This document shows positions 53,999 to 63,542 of a stretch of 64,000 nt of DNA, piece after piece. The notes under the pieces are model-generated. The model was not told where the DNA came from and did not search any database. It saw only the letters and a list, made by a program, of their open reading frames with translations. The number at the start of each line of letters is the position of its first letter. Position 1 is the stretch's first letter. Source of the stretch: Bacteroidia bacterium (lineage in GTDB: Bacteria > Bacteroidota > Bacteroidia > J057); NCBI GenBank assembly GCA_033391075.1, contig JAWPMV010000005.1, positions 186,001-250,000 on the forward strand, read 5' to 3'. A program made the translations under genes and the position numbers.

Positions 53999-54613
53999 AT
54001 GCAAAGACCTGATTTTTCTGAGATCTCATCTGGAGAGGAATTCAATAAGTGGTATTGGATGAAAGAGGAAATGATGGAGATTTGTAAGGCAGCAGGCCTG
54101 CCTAGTAGAGGTAGAAAGTTTACCCTCAGAGATCGAATCATGTACGCCCTTGATCACGATGGTAAGCTCATGCCCGATCCACCAAAGAGGAAGCCTACTT
54201 CCAAATTCAACTGGGCAAAGGAAGCGCTCAGTCCAGAAACCCTTATTACCGACAACATTACTTTTGGCCAAAACCTCCGTCGCTTTATGGAAGAGCAAAT
54301 CGGGGATCATTTTAGCTTCAATATAGACTTCATGGATTGGGCGAAGGAAAGTGCAGGCAAAAGTCTGCAAGATGCTGTCATCAAATGGAAGGAGTTGGAA
54401 GCCCGAAAAGCAGACCCCAATTTCCGGACTCAGATCGCCGACAACAATATGATGAATCAGTACTTCCGGGACTTCTTTGGTGAAAATCCGGAAAGAAGTT
54501 TTGAAGAAGCAGGGAGGGCCTGGTTTCTTAAAAGACGTATGCCGATGAAAGAGGGCTTTGTCCGCTACGAAAGCTCAGACCTCGATCTTCTAGAATCGCA
54601 AACTCATTCCTAA
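53999..54613 (+). CDS. DUF6434/SAP-like protein
   Basis: A 204 aa soluble protein. The N-terminal EEFNKWYWMKEEMMEICKAAGLPS with GRKFTLRDRIMYALDHDG fits a SAP-like DNA-binding motif, followed by KFNWAKEALSPETLITDNITFG, the DUF6434 block. Cellular role is unknown; binding to DNA is inference. Its 3' end overlaps the PAP2 gene on the other strand by 24 bp. Confidence 0.72.
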   Translation: MQRPDFSEISSGEEFNKWYWMKEEMMEICKAAGLPSRGRKFTLRDRIMYALDHDGKLMPDPPKRKPTSKFNWAKEALSPETLITDNITFGQNLRRFMEEQIGDHFSFNIDFMDWAKESAGKSLQDAVIKWKELEARKADPNFRTQIADNNMMNQYFRDFFGENPERSFEEAGRAWFLKRRMPMKEGFVRYESSDLDLLESQTHS

Positions 54614-55420
54614 GCCATTGATATCGCCAGTAAGCGGCATAATCGCAACTTTTTTGCGATCTCTTTTGTGAAGTTCCGGCATGATAATACCCATGGCAGA
54701 ACCGACAACTAGTCCTACAATGATATCCGAAGGAAAGTGTTTCCCCGCCCTGTATCTATTTACCCCTACAAAAATGGGAATTGTGGCAGCCCCGGCATAA
54801 AGTAAGTATTTCTTATTTCCGAGTTCGGGATGATAATCGATGTAAACTTTGGCTGCGAAAAAGGTTCCGGTTGCAGTAGTAGAAACATGCCCCGAATACC
54901 AGGAAGTTCGCATGTGCCCTCCGGTTTTTCTTTCCAGAGGTTCGCGGGGATTATATACTAAGGGGCGAGCCCGGTCGATGGTGACCCCAGAAGGCCAACT
55001 ATAGATAGCACCATTGATAAAACCAGCCTCTATATACATCAGCAGAATGTCCATCCAGTCTTTGCGTATCTCAGGATCAAGCCCTAAGAGAAGTGGCATG
55101 GCATTGCCAATATTAGCCCCTAAATCCGAAAGCTTCTGACCATTTTCAGCAATAGCAGGATCGATACGCGTAGCCGGACGGTCAAACCAGTTCACATCCT
55201 CTGGACCCCAACCCCTAATTTCTTCCTCTGTATAGCGAGCTTTATTCTTGACGATATGCAGGCCGGAGAAATTACCCACACCAGCAACCAGCGTAATTCC
55301 CCCATCCAACCAGGGATTTACTTTATAGACCTTTGAAGTTCCAAATCTTTGTCCATAAATATCCGAACAAAAAGCGTAAAGCAGCAGTAGGGCTAGCAGC
55401 CATTTCTTTATCTCTCTCAT
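54590..55420 (-). CDS. PAP2-family phosphatase
   Basis: A 276 aa exported protein. The signal peptide is MREIKKWLLALLLLYAFCSDIYGQ. The phosphatase motifs are DRARPLVYN (second motif RP), SWYSGHVSTT (SGH with catalytic His) and NRYRAGKHFPSD (Arg, His, Asp). It may dephosphorylate lipid or isoprenoid phosphates in the periplasm. It overlaps the convergent SAP-like gene by 24 bp. Confidence 0.88.
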   Translation of the reverse strand: MREIKKWLLALLLLYAFCSDIYGQRFGTSKVYKVNPWLDGGITLVAGVGNFSGLHIVKNKARYTEEEIRGWGPEDVNWFDRPATRIDPAIAENGQKLSDLGANIGNAMPLLLGLDPEIRKDWMDILLMYIEAGFINGAIYSWPSGVTIDRARPLVYNPREPLERKTGGHMRTSWYSGHVSTTATGTFFAAKVYIDYHPELGNKKYLLYAGAATIPIFVGVNRYRAGKHFPSDIIVGLVVGSAMGIIMPELHKRDRKKVAIMPLTGDINGLGMSLRF

Positions 55421-55612
55421 GCTAATTTGTGTTTGCTAAATCTGTATATTTAAATCCTTTAGTCGTGTAGTTGTCCCGACAAACGTATCAGATAGAAGGC
55501 CATCTGCACCTTTCCTTCTTTTCCATCTTTTGTTCCTTCTTCTTCAATTCCCTAGTCCTATTTCCAACCCTAAGCTTTCTTCCTCTCTCTCTACCTAAAC
55601 CACCCACACAAA

Positions 55613-56497
55613 ATGCGACGAAAACTATTCATACTCTTCCTGATTGGTGTCGGCCTATTTCTACTCCTGATTCTTTTCGGGATAGGAAAACGAATGTATG
55701 AAAATTATCAACACAAACAGTACGTCGCTGGCCTTTCCCATACGGCTTCTGATCAGGTGCAGGTATTGAAAGATACTGCCTATATAGACTACCTGGATCA
55801 AAAACGGAGCTTACGTATTTATTTGCCTCCCAATTATGAGTCGGATACGATCTCTTATCCGGTCATATATTTCTACGATGCGGATGCACTTTTTGACGAT
55901 AAAGTTCTGGAAGGACCCGAATGGCAATTGGATGAGGTGCTGGATAGTATCTCTAAACTAGGAGGACAGGAAGCCATCGTAATTGGAATCGACAATTCAG
56001 AAGATCGCATGACTGAGTATAAACCCTATCCAAGTGAGGATTATCCGGATGATAAGGAGATCAGTGGAGATAAACATGCAGAGTGGTTGGCAACTGATCT
56101 TAAAAGCTGGGTGGACAAGACCTATCGAACAAAAACAGAACCCGCATATAATGCAATAGGAGGAGCTTCTTTGGGCGGCATTATGTCTTATTATACCTTG
56201 ATGAAGTATCCTGAAAAATTCGGACGTGCTTTTGTCTTTTCACCTTCTTTCTGGGTGAATGAAAAAATCTTTTCAATCCATCAGGAGACGGATTCTCTTT
56301 CTGCAATGAAGATTTATATGAATGTGGGGGAAGAAGAGGGAAGTATGGTAAGGAATGCAAAAAAAATGCGCGACATCCTACTAAGTCAGGGCATGAAGGA
56401 AGAGCAGATAAAATTTGACATTTTTCCTGGCCTGGGTCATGAGCATGAAACCTGGCGGAAAGGATTTAAAGCAGCCTATCCCTGGATTCTGGAATAG
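55613..56497 (+). CDS. Esterase of the enterochelin esterase/esterase D type
   Basis: A 294 aa alpha/beta hydrolase with one N-terminal helix (FILFLIGVGLFLLLILFGIG). The nucleophile elbow is GGASLGG with Ser186; the catalytic His is in GLGHEHETW near the C-terminus. The PVIYFYDADALFDD block is typical of this putative esterase family. It may hydrolyse esters of siderophores or short acyl groups; the role is not determined. Confidence 0.83.
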   Translation: MRRKLFILFLIGVGLFLLLILFGIGKRMYENYQHKQYVAGLSHTASDQVQVLKDTAYIDYLDQKRSLRIYLPPNYESDTISYPVIYFYDADALFDDKVLEGPEWQLDEVLDSISKLGGQEAIVIGIDNSEDRMTEYKPYPSEDYPDDKEISGDKHAEWLATDLKSWVDKTYRTKTEPAYNAIGGASLGGIMSYYTLMKYPEKFGRAFVFSPSFWVNEKIFSIHQETDSLSAMKIYMNVGEEEGSMVRNAKKMRDILLSQGMKEEQIKFDIFPGLGHEHETWRKGFKAAYPWILE

Positions 56498-56508
56498 GCT
56501 GCCTATGC

Positions 56509-57723
56509 TTATTGCATCACTTTCTTAACTGTATTTTTACCCAATTGATACATATGCACCTCATCTGGTCCATCTGCCAGTCGGATGGTACGCGCAGCTG
56601 CAAAAAAGCCAGATAACGGAGTGTCTCTGCTGACGCCCATACCCCCGTGAGCCTGCATGGCTCTATCTACTACTTCCTGGGTCATGCGAGGGGCTACAAT
56701 CTTGATCATGGCGATCAGGTCTTTAGCACCTTTACTTCCATATTTGTCCATAGCATCTGCTGCGGAAAGAGTAAGTAATCTTGCCTGCTCAATTTCGCAT
56801 CTGCTTTTGGCGATGTCCTGACGGATGCTGCTAAAGTCTCTGATTGCACGTCCGAAAGCTATCCTTTCAGAAACCCGCACACACATCAATTCCATAGCTC
56901 TTTGCGCCATTCCAGTCAAACGCATACAGTGGTGGATACGACCTGGTCCTAAACGCCCTTGCGCAATTTCAAAACCTCTCCCCTCTCCTAATAGCATATT
57001 TTCTTTGGGCACACGCACATCTTTCAAATCAATCTCTGCATGTCCATGTGGAGAATCTACCGAACCAAATACTGGCAAGGCTCTCATGATATCAACTCCG
57101 GGCGTATTGGCTGGAACTAAAATCATACTTTGCTGAGAGTATCTGTCTGCAGTGGGATCAGTTTTTCCCATGACAATGAAAATCTCACAACGAGGATCCA
57201 TTGCCCCAGAAGACCACCATTTCCGCCCATTGATGACATATTCATCTCCTTCCCGTTTGATACTGGTTTCAATATTGGTAGCGTCTGAGGAAGCTACTCT
57301 GGGCTCGGTCATCAAAAAGGCAGATCGGATTTTTCCATTCATCAAGGGCTTTAGCCAACGTTCCTGTTGAGCAGGAGTTCCGTATTTCGCCAAAACCTCC
57401 ATATTTCCGGTATCAGGAGCGGCACAGTTAAATACCTCTGAGGACCACATCACTTTCCCCATGATCTCAGCCAAAGGTGCATATTCCAAATTTGTCAATC
57501 CTGGGCTCAAATCTCCATACCCTTTAGGCAGAAAAAGATTCCAGAGGCCTTCAGCTTTTGCAGCTTCTTTCAAGCCTTCCATAGCCGGATGGATTTTCCA
57601 GAGATTATCCGGATGCTCAATCCATTCTCCATATTCTTTTTCTATCGGATAGATATGTGTGTCCATGAAGCTATTGAGCTTCTCCATCAGTCCCTTTACC
57701 TTGTCTGAGTAGTCAAAATTCAT
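56509..57723 (-). CDS. Acyl-CoA dehydrogenase (ACAD10/11-like)
   Basis: A 404 aa FAD enzyme. It has [15 protein letters not shown], the C-terminal [14 protein letters not shown] and the terminal [11 protein letters not shown], in which Asp replaces Glu as in the ACAD10/11 group. The proposed substrates of this group include 4-hydroxyacyl-CoA or branched acyl-CoAs. It is separated from the upstream nitronate monooxygenase gene by 40 bp on the same strand, suggesting an operon. Confidence 0.9.
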   Translation of the reverse strand: MNFDYSDKVKGLMEKLNSFMDTHIYPIEKEYGEWIEHPDNLWKIHPAMEGLKEAAKAEGLWNLFLPKGYGDLSPGLTNLEYAPLAEIMGKVMWSSEVFNCAAPDTGNMEVLAKYGTPAQQERWLKPLMNGKIRSAFLMTEPRVASSDATNIETSIKREGDEYVINGRKWWSSGAMDPRCEIFIVMGKTDPTADRYSQQSMILVPANTPGVDIMRALPVFGSVDSPHGHAEIDLKDVRVPKENMLLGEGRGFEIAQGRLGPGRIHHCMRLTGMAQRAMELMCVRVSERIAFGRAIRDFSSIRQDIAKSRCEIEQARLLTLSAADAMDKYGSKGAKDLIAMIKIVAPRMTQEVVDRAMQAHGGMGVSRDTPLSGFFAAARTIRLADGPDEVHMYQLGKNTVKKVMQ

Positions 57724-57763
57724 CTGCTTGTATTTATAAGTTTTGGCCTGTGCATTCCTGAAA

Positions 57764-58747
57764 TCAGGAGGCGAATATGTTAAGTAATTGTTGTTGTTCC
57801 TCTATAGCTGCCCGAAACTCTCTTTGCATTTGAGAAATGAGCTCTGCAACGGGTTTCACATCATCAATGGTAGCTACTCCCTGGCCAGCAGACCAGATTG
57901 TTTTCCAGGCTTTTGCTTCAGCCTGGGCAGCATCCAACTCTTTCCCAAAATCGATTTTGGCTTTTAGCTTCCACATTTCCTCAGTTATGCCCATCGCTTC
58001 CAGACTCTTGCTCAGGAAATTGGCATTTACCCCGGAAATTGCAGCCGTATACACGATATCTTTCGTTCCGCTTTCCATGATCATCTGCTGATACGCTTCA
58101 TCCGCACGACTTTCCTCTACATTGATAAAACGTGTACCCATATAGGCGAAATCAGCTCCCATTTGCATCGCTGAAGCAATGTCACGTCCATTACTCATAC
58201 AGCCACTGAGAATGATATTCTTGTCGAAAAAACTTCTCACTTCCTGCACAAAAGGCATGGGATTGAGCAAGCCGGCATGTCCTCCTGCGCCTGCACAAAC
58301 AAGGATCAAACCATCCACTCCGGCAGCTGCAGCTTTTTCTGCATGTCTACGGTTGATGACGTCATGAAAAACCAGTCCTCCATAGCTATGTACTTCCTCA
58401 ATCAGATCTGAAGCAGCCCCTAAAGAAGTAATGATAACAGGCACCTTATGTTTTATACAAACCTCTAAATCCGCCTGAAGGCGAGGATTGGTTCTGTGGA
58501 CAATGAGGTTGACTCCATAAGGAGCAGCAGCTTTTCCATTAGCTTGTTGATAGCCATCCAATTCTTGTTCTATATCTGTGAGCCATTGGTCGAAGCCTTC
58601 CGTTGTTCTTTGGTTTAAAGCAGGAAAAGTTCCGACAACTCCATTTTTGCAGGTCTCTATCACCAGTTTTGGACCGGAGATCAGAAACATGGGAGCGGCA
58701 ATCAAAGGTAAGCTAAGGTCTTTTCGAAAGGGAGCAGCGTAGTTCAT
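57764..58747 (-). CDS. Nitronate monooxygenase (2-nitropropane dioxygenase-like)
   Basis: A 327 aa FMN-binding TIM barrel protein. The [13 protein letters not shown] motif contains the catalytic His region. [12 protein letters not shown] at the start and [11 protein letters not shown] in the C-terminal half match NMO/enoyl reductase-type families. It oxidises nitronates, or may reduce enoyl compounds. It lies between the acyl-CoA dehydrogenase (40 bp) and DUF3667 (59 bp) genes. Confidence 0.87.
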   Translation of the reverse strand: MNYAAPFRKDLSLPLIAAPMFLISGPKLVIETCKNGVVGTFPALNQRTTEGFDQWLTDIEQELDGYQQANGKAAAPYGVNLIVHRTNPRLQADLEVCIKHKVPVIITSLGAASDLIEEVHSYGGLVFHDVINRRHAEKAAAAGVDGLILVCAGAGGHAGLLNPMPFVQEVRSFFDKNIILSGCMSNGRDIASAMQMGADFAYMGTRFINVEESRADEAYQQMIMESGTKDIVYTAAISGVNANFLSKSLEAMGITEEMWKLKAKIDFGKELDAAQAEAKAWKTIWSAGQGVATIDDVKPVAELISQMQREFRAAIEEQQQLLNIFAS

Positions 58748-58806
58748 AGCATAAATGTAGGCCTTTTTTAGAGGATTGCTGATAAAACCAAGCTAAGAAA
58801 AATCTC

Positions 58807-59649
58807 TTAGATGATAATTCCTGCCAGTCCTCCAAAGAAGATCCATAAACCGGGCACCAGAGAAATGTAGATGAGGAAAAGGAGGAAGAATTTGAAAAAG
58901 GTTTTCATGAGTCCCTGATTATATACCTTTTTGAAAGCAAAAAGCAGGTAAATGAAATGGATAAAAGGGATGTACATGAAAAATTGCACATTATCCATAA
59001 ACATCAGAAAGAAGGAAGCAAAAAAGAAGAGGAGAAAGAGGAAGGCATGGACATGCAAGAGAAAGACAAAATGCTCTACAAAGAAAATTTTGTGTCGGAT
59101 ATAGACCAAATGTTGAAAGAGGGCAAATATGGGGAGAACCACCAATAAGACAAATGGGAGTTTTTGCAGAGAATTGCTGATAAAAATTGCCGGATTTTCC
59201 TCGGCCTCCTTTGCCTTTTCATCCATATAGTTCAGGAAGACATTATTCGTCGTACTGTCTATTCCCAGCCCATCCATGAGACCTATATTGAAGTTCCCTT
59301 TATCCAGCTTCTTTATTTCCGGCTCAATCTGTAGCGATATAATAAAGAAGCAGAGGAAACCCATGAGTAGAAAAAGTTGGGGCGGCTGAATATAACTCCT
59401 CCGTTTTCCAACGATAAACTCATTGGTGAGAAAACCTGGATTTATGACCAGATTTTTCAGGGTTCTAAAAAGTCGGTTATCGATTTTGAGTTCATCCCGA
59501 ACAAAATCTCCAATAAACATCCATAATGGAACTTTACGATCGAGATTTTTTTGACCACAGGCAGGACAAAAATTCTCCCCTTCCTGCAATTGAGTTTCAC
59601 AGTTCGTACAATGGGTGAGTTTTCTATCTTCTCGGGTCGGAAGGCTCAT
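58807..59649 (-). CDS. DUF3667 membrane protein with zinc ribbon
   Basis: A 280 aa protein. An N-terminal zinc ribbon (CTNC, then CPAC) is followed by GDFVRDELKIDNRLFRTLKNL, the DUF3667 core, and four to five membrane helices. The family is common in Bacteroidota and of unknown function. It is upstream of the nitronate monooxygenase and possibly in one transcript with it. Confidence 0.87.
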   Translation of the reverse strand: MSLPTREDRKLTHCTNCETQLQEGENFCPACGQKNLDRKVPLWMFIGDFVRDELKIDNRLFRTLKNLVINPGFLTNEFIVGKRRSYIQPPQLFLLMGFLCFFIISLQIEPEIKKLDKGNFNIGLMDGLGIDSTTNNVFLNYMDEKAKEAEENPAIFISNSLQKLPFVLLVVLPIFALFQHLVYIRHKIFFVEHFVFLLHVHAFLFLLFFFASFFLMFMDNVQFFMYIPFIHFIYLLFAFKKVYNQGLMKTFFKFFLLFLIYISLVPGLWIFFGGLAGIII

Positions 59650-60032
59650 ACCTTAAAGATAATAGAAACCTTTCAAGGTTTGAAATATGCAATAAAAAAA
59701 AGGACTGTCTCATTTAACAGTCCTTTCGCTCACGTAATTGTGAATAACAGTCGATAATACCCGGCATCGACATTTTTTTGAATTGCTTTGCACACTATTG
59801 CAAATGATTTTCCGTAATGTATTAGTTTAGACGGGAGGGTCTTCGCAAACATCACCGCTTGGGTAAAAAAAAATTAAGTACTCGATTTTGAGGATTTAAA
59901 AGACCACTAAAACACCCTGCTTGAAGACTAGCTGAACGATGGATTGAGGGCTGAAGGATTCAGTATCAAGTGGGACCCAAAAAACAAGATCCCTCGAGGG
60001 TGTTCGAGATTACATATTTTATGTAAGTCGAA
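59650..60032. other. Non-coding region downstream of the desaturase (383 bp)
   Basis: Contains no gene that I can support. On the minus strand it is the stretch from the desaturase stop to the hairpin at 59694-59724. A CCCTCGAGGG palindrome lies at 59991-60000. It could be a long 3' UTR or a small RNA locus. Confidence 0.4.
59694..59724 (-). terminator. Rho-independent terminator on the minus strand
   Basis: Arms AGGACTGT (59701-59708) and ACAGTCCT (59717-59724) with an 8-nt loop; on the minus strand seven or more T follow. It is 308 bp from the nearest upstream stop (desaturase at 60033). Confidence 0.75.
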
Positions 60033-60992
60033 TTACTCTTGAACTGCAAGCTTCAACACATTCAGATAATTCTCTTCCAAGGTACCTTCTTCATAGAAGC
60101 CTCTTTCCTTCAAGAGTTTATGCATCCTGGGAAGGTTGTAGAAAGGAACCGTCATCAGCATGTGATGCTCCACATGATAATTGACATGATAGGGAGCAAA
60201 AAGAAGACGTTCGAAGAAATTGGCGTAGGTGGTACGGGTATTTCTGAGAGGATCAGATTGATCCGTCATGGAGTGCTCAGCCATGGAACGGACACGCAAA
60301 CTAAACTGGAAGGTAGTTAAGAGAGCTCCTATCCAGAGCACATATAACCAGGGAGATGCAAAAGCCCAAAGCAAACCGAAAATGATGAGTTGAGCCAGAA
60401 TAGGTCCACTCAATTTTTGGAAAAAACCTTTGAAGAATTCAGACCAGCTTCTGTCTTTCTGAGAAATCCATACGGCCTTTCCTCCCAAATTGTACTCCAT
60501 ATATCCCAGATGCATAGCAAAGAGCCCGACATAGGCTTTGATACCGGTTTGCCCACTCAAATCCCGAAAGAATTTACGCATCATGGATTTGCGGCTGGTC
60601 GGATACCCTCGTGTTAACAATAGATCAGGATCTTCCTCAGTACCCGTACTCACATGATGTTTCCAATGATAGGGCCGATAATCCTGTACATGGTGCATTA
60701 CAGGGTAAGCACCCAGCCAGTTTCCAGCAAAATCATTGAGTTTTTTGTTTGTGAAAACTGATTTATGCGAAGCATCATGCATGAGAATGGAACAGGCCAG
60801 TTGCTGCCCGCCCAGCAGAAGGAGAGCAATCAAAACTGTCAATACATTCGGGAAAAAGTATACCAGCGCAAACGCCCCTATGATGATCAGCCAATAGTAT
60901 AAAATACCCATAAAGGCTCGAAAATCATTTTTTTTCAGAAGTTCTTTCCTTTCTTCCAGACTTAAATATGGATTTGCTGACAGTTTTTTCAT
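60033..60992 (-). CDS. Membrane fatty acid desaturase
   Basis: A 319 aa di-iron membrane enzyme. The His boxes are HDASH (about 93), YHWKHH (about 128) and the C-terminal VNYHVEHH. These chelate the iron centre that introduces double bonds into lipids or hydroxylates them. Between the boxes are four or so membrane helices. It is probably monocistronic. Substrate type is not readable. Confidence 0.9.
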   Translation of the reverse strand: MKKLSANPYLSLEERKELLKKNDFRAFMGILYYWLIIIGAFALVYFFPNVLTVLIALLLLGGQQLACSILMHDASHKSVFTNKKLNDFAGNWLGAYPVMHHVQDYRPYHWKHHVSTGTEEDPDLLLTRGYPTSRKSMMRKFFRDLSGQTGIKAYVGLFAMHLGYMEYNLGGKAVWISQKDRSWSEFFKGFFQKLSGPILAQLIIFGLLWAFASPWLYVLWIGALLTTFQFSLRVRSMAEHSMTDQSDPLRNTRTTYANFFERLLFAPYHVNYHVEHHMLMTVPFYNLPRMHKLLKERGFYEEGTLEENYLNVLKLAVQE

Positions 60993-61142
60993 AGCAAAGG
61001 CTTTTGTCCAAAATACAAAAGCTAACTAAGAGTTTCGATTCCCTGGTTTAATAAGTGGGGAAGACGTGTTGGAGTTGAATAGGACTTCTCCCTTCTCCAT
61101 TCCTTGTTCCTTGTTCTTCATTTATTCTGGGCAAAATAGTAT

Positions 61143-61218
61143 TGTAGTGTTTTAGTGTTGTAGTGTTGTAGTTGTTCTTTAGAACCCGAGCGCACCAGAA
61201 CACCAAAACACTTCTACA
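61143..61218. repeat. Tandem and inverted repeat cluster
   Basis: Units like TGTAGTGTT recur in direct order at 61143-61176, and an imperfect inverted copy lies at 61201-61218 (CACCAAAACACTTCTACA). The whole can fold into a long imperfect hairpin between the desaturase and the hemoglobin gene. Confidence 0.55.
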
Positions 61219-61262
61219 TTCTCTACATGAATTAAGTCATTCCTCCAACTCATCATTTTCCC

Positions 61263-61270
61263 TACCTTTG
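61263..61270 (+). promoter_or_regulatory. Possible -7 element next to hemoglobin start
   Basis: TACCTTTG matches TAnnTTTG and lies only four bases before the ATG. If real, the transcript would start at or just after the start codon (leaderless or initiating from a later codon). No -33 match is seen. Confidence 0.25.
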
Positions 61271-61274
61271 TCAT

Positions 61275-61679
61275 ATGGCAGAAAATCTCAAAGATATTAG
61301 TAGCAGAGAGGACATCGAATTACTGGTCCACAATTTTTATGAAAAGGTAAAACAGGATGAATTGATTGGTCCTGTCTTTCACAGATTGGGGCCTGAGTTT
61401 TGGGATTATCATACCCCTATTATGGTAGAATTCTGGTCAGGGATTCTCCTCCATGTCGGCAACTATCCGGGAGGATTGATCTGGAAGCATATCATGATTG
61501 ATAAGCAGACTCCGCTAGAGCCGGAGCATTTCGCCCGATGGAAAAAGCTATTTACTGAGGCTCTCTATAGCACTTTCAAAGGTTCGGTTGCAGATGAAGC
61601 CATGACTCGGGTAAAAGTGGTGGAACAGGTAATGATGGCCAAAATAAAAGCCAGCCGCAATCCGGGATTTATTCAGTAA
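61275..61679 (+). CDS. Group 3 truncated hemoglobin
   Basis: A 134 aa heme protein. The proximal His is His85 in EPEHFARWKKLF; the LVHNFYEKVKQDELIGPVFH start and the FWSGILLHVGNYPG block are typical of group III. It binds oxygen, CO or NO in the cytoplasm, with possible roles in NO or redox protection. Its stop abuts that of the convergent ABC permease gene (no gap). Confidence 0.9.
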   Translation: MAENLKDISSREDIELLVHNFYEKVKQDELIGPVFHRLGPEFWDYHTPIMVEFWSGILLHVGNYPGGLIWKHIMIDKQTPLEPEHFARWKKLFTEALYSTFKGSVADEAMTRVKVVEQVMMAKIKASRNPGFIQ

Positions 61680-62780
61680 TCAAGCCTCCTTGAATCCATT
61701 CCACTTGTAATATTCCTCAAAAAAGATCCAACTAGAGAAAAGAAGGAGCAGAAGTCCACACAATTTTGCCCCTATCCCAAAAAGAATGAGTACGAAAAGT
61801 GTCATAAACATACCAAAAATCCATTGAATGAAATCCGGTAAAGGCATGGGTTTATAATAAAGCAGGGCAATCCCCAGCATCCATACGCCCATTCCCACTG
61901 CATAATAACTTAAGGATTGAAACAAGCTGGTATCGGTTGGGAGAAAGCTATTCCAGAAGATAAACTCGGGTAAATAGATCAATAAGCCGGTGATGAGATA
62001 GGAGAAATATCGTTTGTATCGGGGAATGGGAAGATTTCGAAGAATGAAGATCGATTCATCTTCGGCTCGTCTCAATTGATAGGCGTACACACATTGCAGA
62101 CTTGCAATACACAGAAAAAGAAGATCAAGAGCTTTGGGGGCGAATGGATCATCTATTTCACTCCATACCATCAAAGCTAGTAAAGCCAAACTGATTCCTT
62201 TGAGGATGATTACCTGTCTTCTTTTTCGAAACCAAATCATTTGAATCTGGATAAAACTCAAACTCTTTTTGAGTTTACCCTCCATAAAATACTGCCAGCC
62301 ACTTTTGATCTCTTTTTCATTGGGTTGTTGAATGACCTTCATCATGGCCCAGGCTGAACCAGCGATCAGAAGGCTATGAATGCCCAGAATCGCCCAAATG
62401 TGCCAACTTGCATAATAAACGCTATAGCCAGCTATTACCATCATATACAGCATGCCCGGTCCCATTACGCCTAGCAGCACTTTTACCATCACCAAAAAAA
62501 GCTCATCATTAGGTAAGGCTCCCAATAGGTATAAAAATCGATTCTCCGGCAAGCGGATGTTTCGCCAGGTATCCGTCAGACACTTTATATAATAAAGCCC
62601 GATCAGGCCAGAAACTACCCCGAAGAACAACAGGTCTTTGATCATGCCCTCAATGAAAAAAGGACTAATCAGTAAGGTGGGCGGGCGAAAAACAAAAGCC
62701 AGTAAGCTCAAACAGAGAAAAAATAGCAGGAAGTTTCTCCGATAGAATTGCTGGATCAATACCTCATATACTGCTTTCAT
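61680..62780 (-). CDS. ABC transporter membrane component
   Basis: A 366 aa protein with about ten membrane helices in two sets. It resembles ABC-2 type permeases of Bacteroidota. Its start overlaps the ATPase gene by 17 bp, so the two are translationally coupled. Export substrate unknown. Confidence 0.75.
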   Translation of the reverse strand: MKAVYEVLIQQFYRRNFLLFFLCLSLLAFVFRPPTLLISPFFIEGMIKDLLFFGVVSGLIGLYYIKCLTDTWRNIRLPENRFLYLLGALPNDELFLVMVKVLLGVMGPGMLYMMVIAGYSVYYASWHIWAILGIHSLLIAGSAWAMMKVIQQPNEKEIKSGWQYFMEGKLKKSLSFIQIQMIWFRKRRQVIILKGISLALLALMVWSEIDDPFAPKALDLLFLCIASLQCVYAYQLRRAEDESIFILRNLPIPRYKRYFSYLITGLLIYLPEFIFWNSFLPTDTSLFQSLSYYAVGMGVWMLGIALLYYKPMPLPDFIQWIFGMFMTLFVLILFGIGAKLCGLLLLLFSSWIFFEEYYKWNGFKEA

Positions 62781-63411
62781 ATTGCAACAATTTTTGGTCG
62801 TGAATCCGAAAGAATAATTCTATTGGAATATCGAGTTCAGAAATATCCTGATGGGTCGCCAGCATAATGCTCGAACCTTTCGCTCTATATAATAAGATAA
62901 GTCGCTTCAAGGCTTCCTGCGAAACCTGGTCCAGCGTATTGAGAGGTTCATCCAGCAATATAAGTGAAGGACTCCCCAAAAAGGCCAACAACAGAGCCAA
63001 CTTCTTCTTCATACCGGATGAATAGGAGCCAATTTTATGTTCGAGGTAATCCGTGATTCCCAGAGCGGATTTGATTTCGTCCAATTCTTCCTGCGTCCCG
63101 GATTTTAGTTTCATAAACATCTCCACCAAATAGCTGCCGGTCAGGAATTCAGGAAAAAGAGGTTCTGCTTCGCAATAACTTACACGTCTACGATGCTCTT
63201 TGCGATCTTTCTGCAGATCGATTTCATCCATGAGTCTGATTTTTCCTTCGAAAGGGATCAAGCCCGATAATACTTTGAGCAGGGTACTTTTGCCGGAACC
63301 ATTGGGGCCTTGAAGGAGATGCAAGCCCTCAGGAATCTCCACCTGGTCTATTTCCAGGATGATGTGATATCCGTAGCGTTTAATAAATGAATCGAAGCGA
63401 AGCAGTGTCAT
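62764..63411 (-). CDS. ABC transporter ATP-binding protein
   Basis: A 215 aa ABC ATPase. Walker A is GPNGSGKST, signature YSSGMKKKL, Walker B SLILLDEPL, followed by ATHQD. The small size fits exporters of the ABC-2 type. It overlaps the permease gene by 17 bp. Confidence 0.92.
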   Translation of the reverse strand: MTLLRFDSFIKRYGYHIILEIDQVEIPEGLHLLQGPNGSGKSTLLKVLSGLIPFEGKIRLMDEIDLQKDRKEHRRRVSYCEAEPLFPEFLTGSYLVEMFMKLKSGTQEELDEIKSALGITDYLEHKIGSYSSGMKKKLALLLAFLGSPSLILLDEPLNTLDQVSQEALKRLILLYRAKGSSIMLATHQDISELDIPIELFFRIHDQKLLQYESSI

Positions 63412-63542
63412 GCCCCATATGTCGGAGGCTAATTGGATTTATTACAGAAGCGCTTGTCCCCTTTCTAGAAAATATTTTCTAAACCCTTCAATTCCTTCTT
63501 TTTCTCAAACAGCTCTCTTATTTTGATAAAAAGATTAAAAAT

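Noticed and set aside
59730-60032. Desaturase downstream region considered as tmRNA, RNase P RNA or SRP RNA
   Set aside because: None of the conserved core motifs of these RNAs can be seen on either strand.
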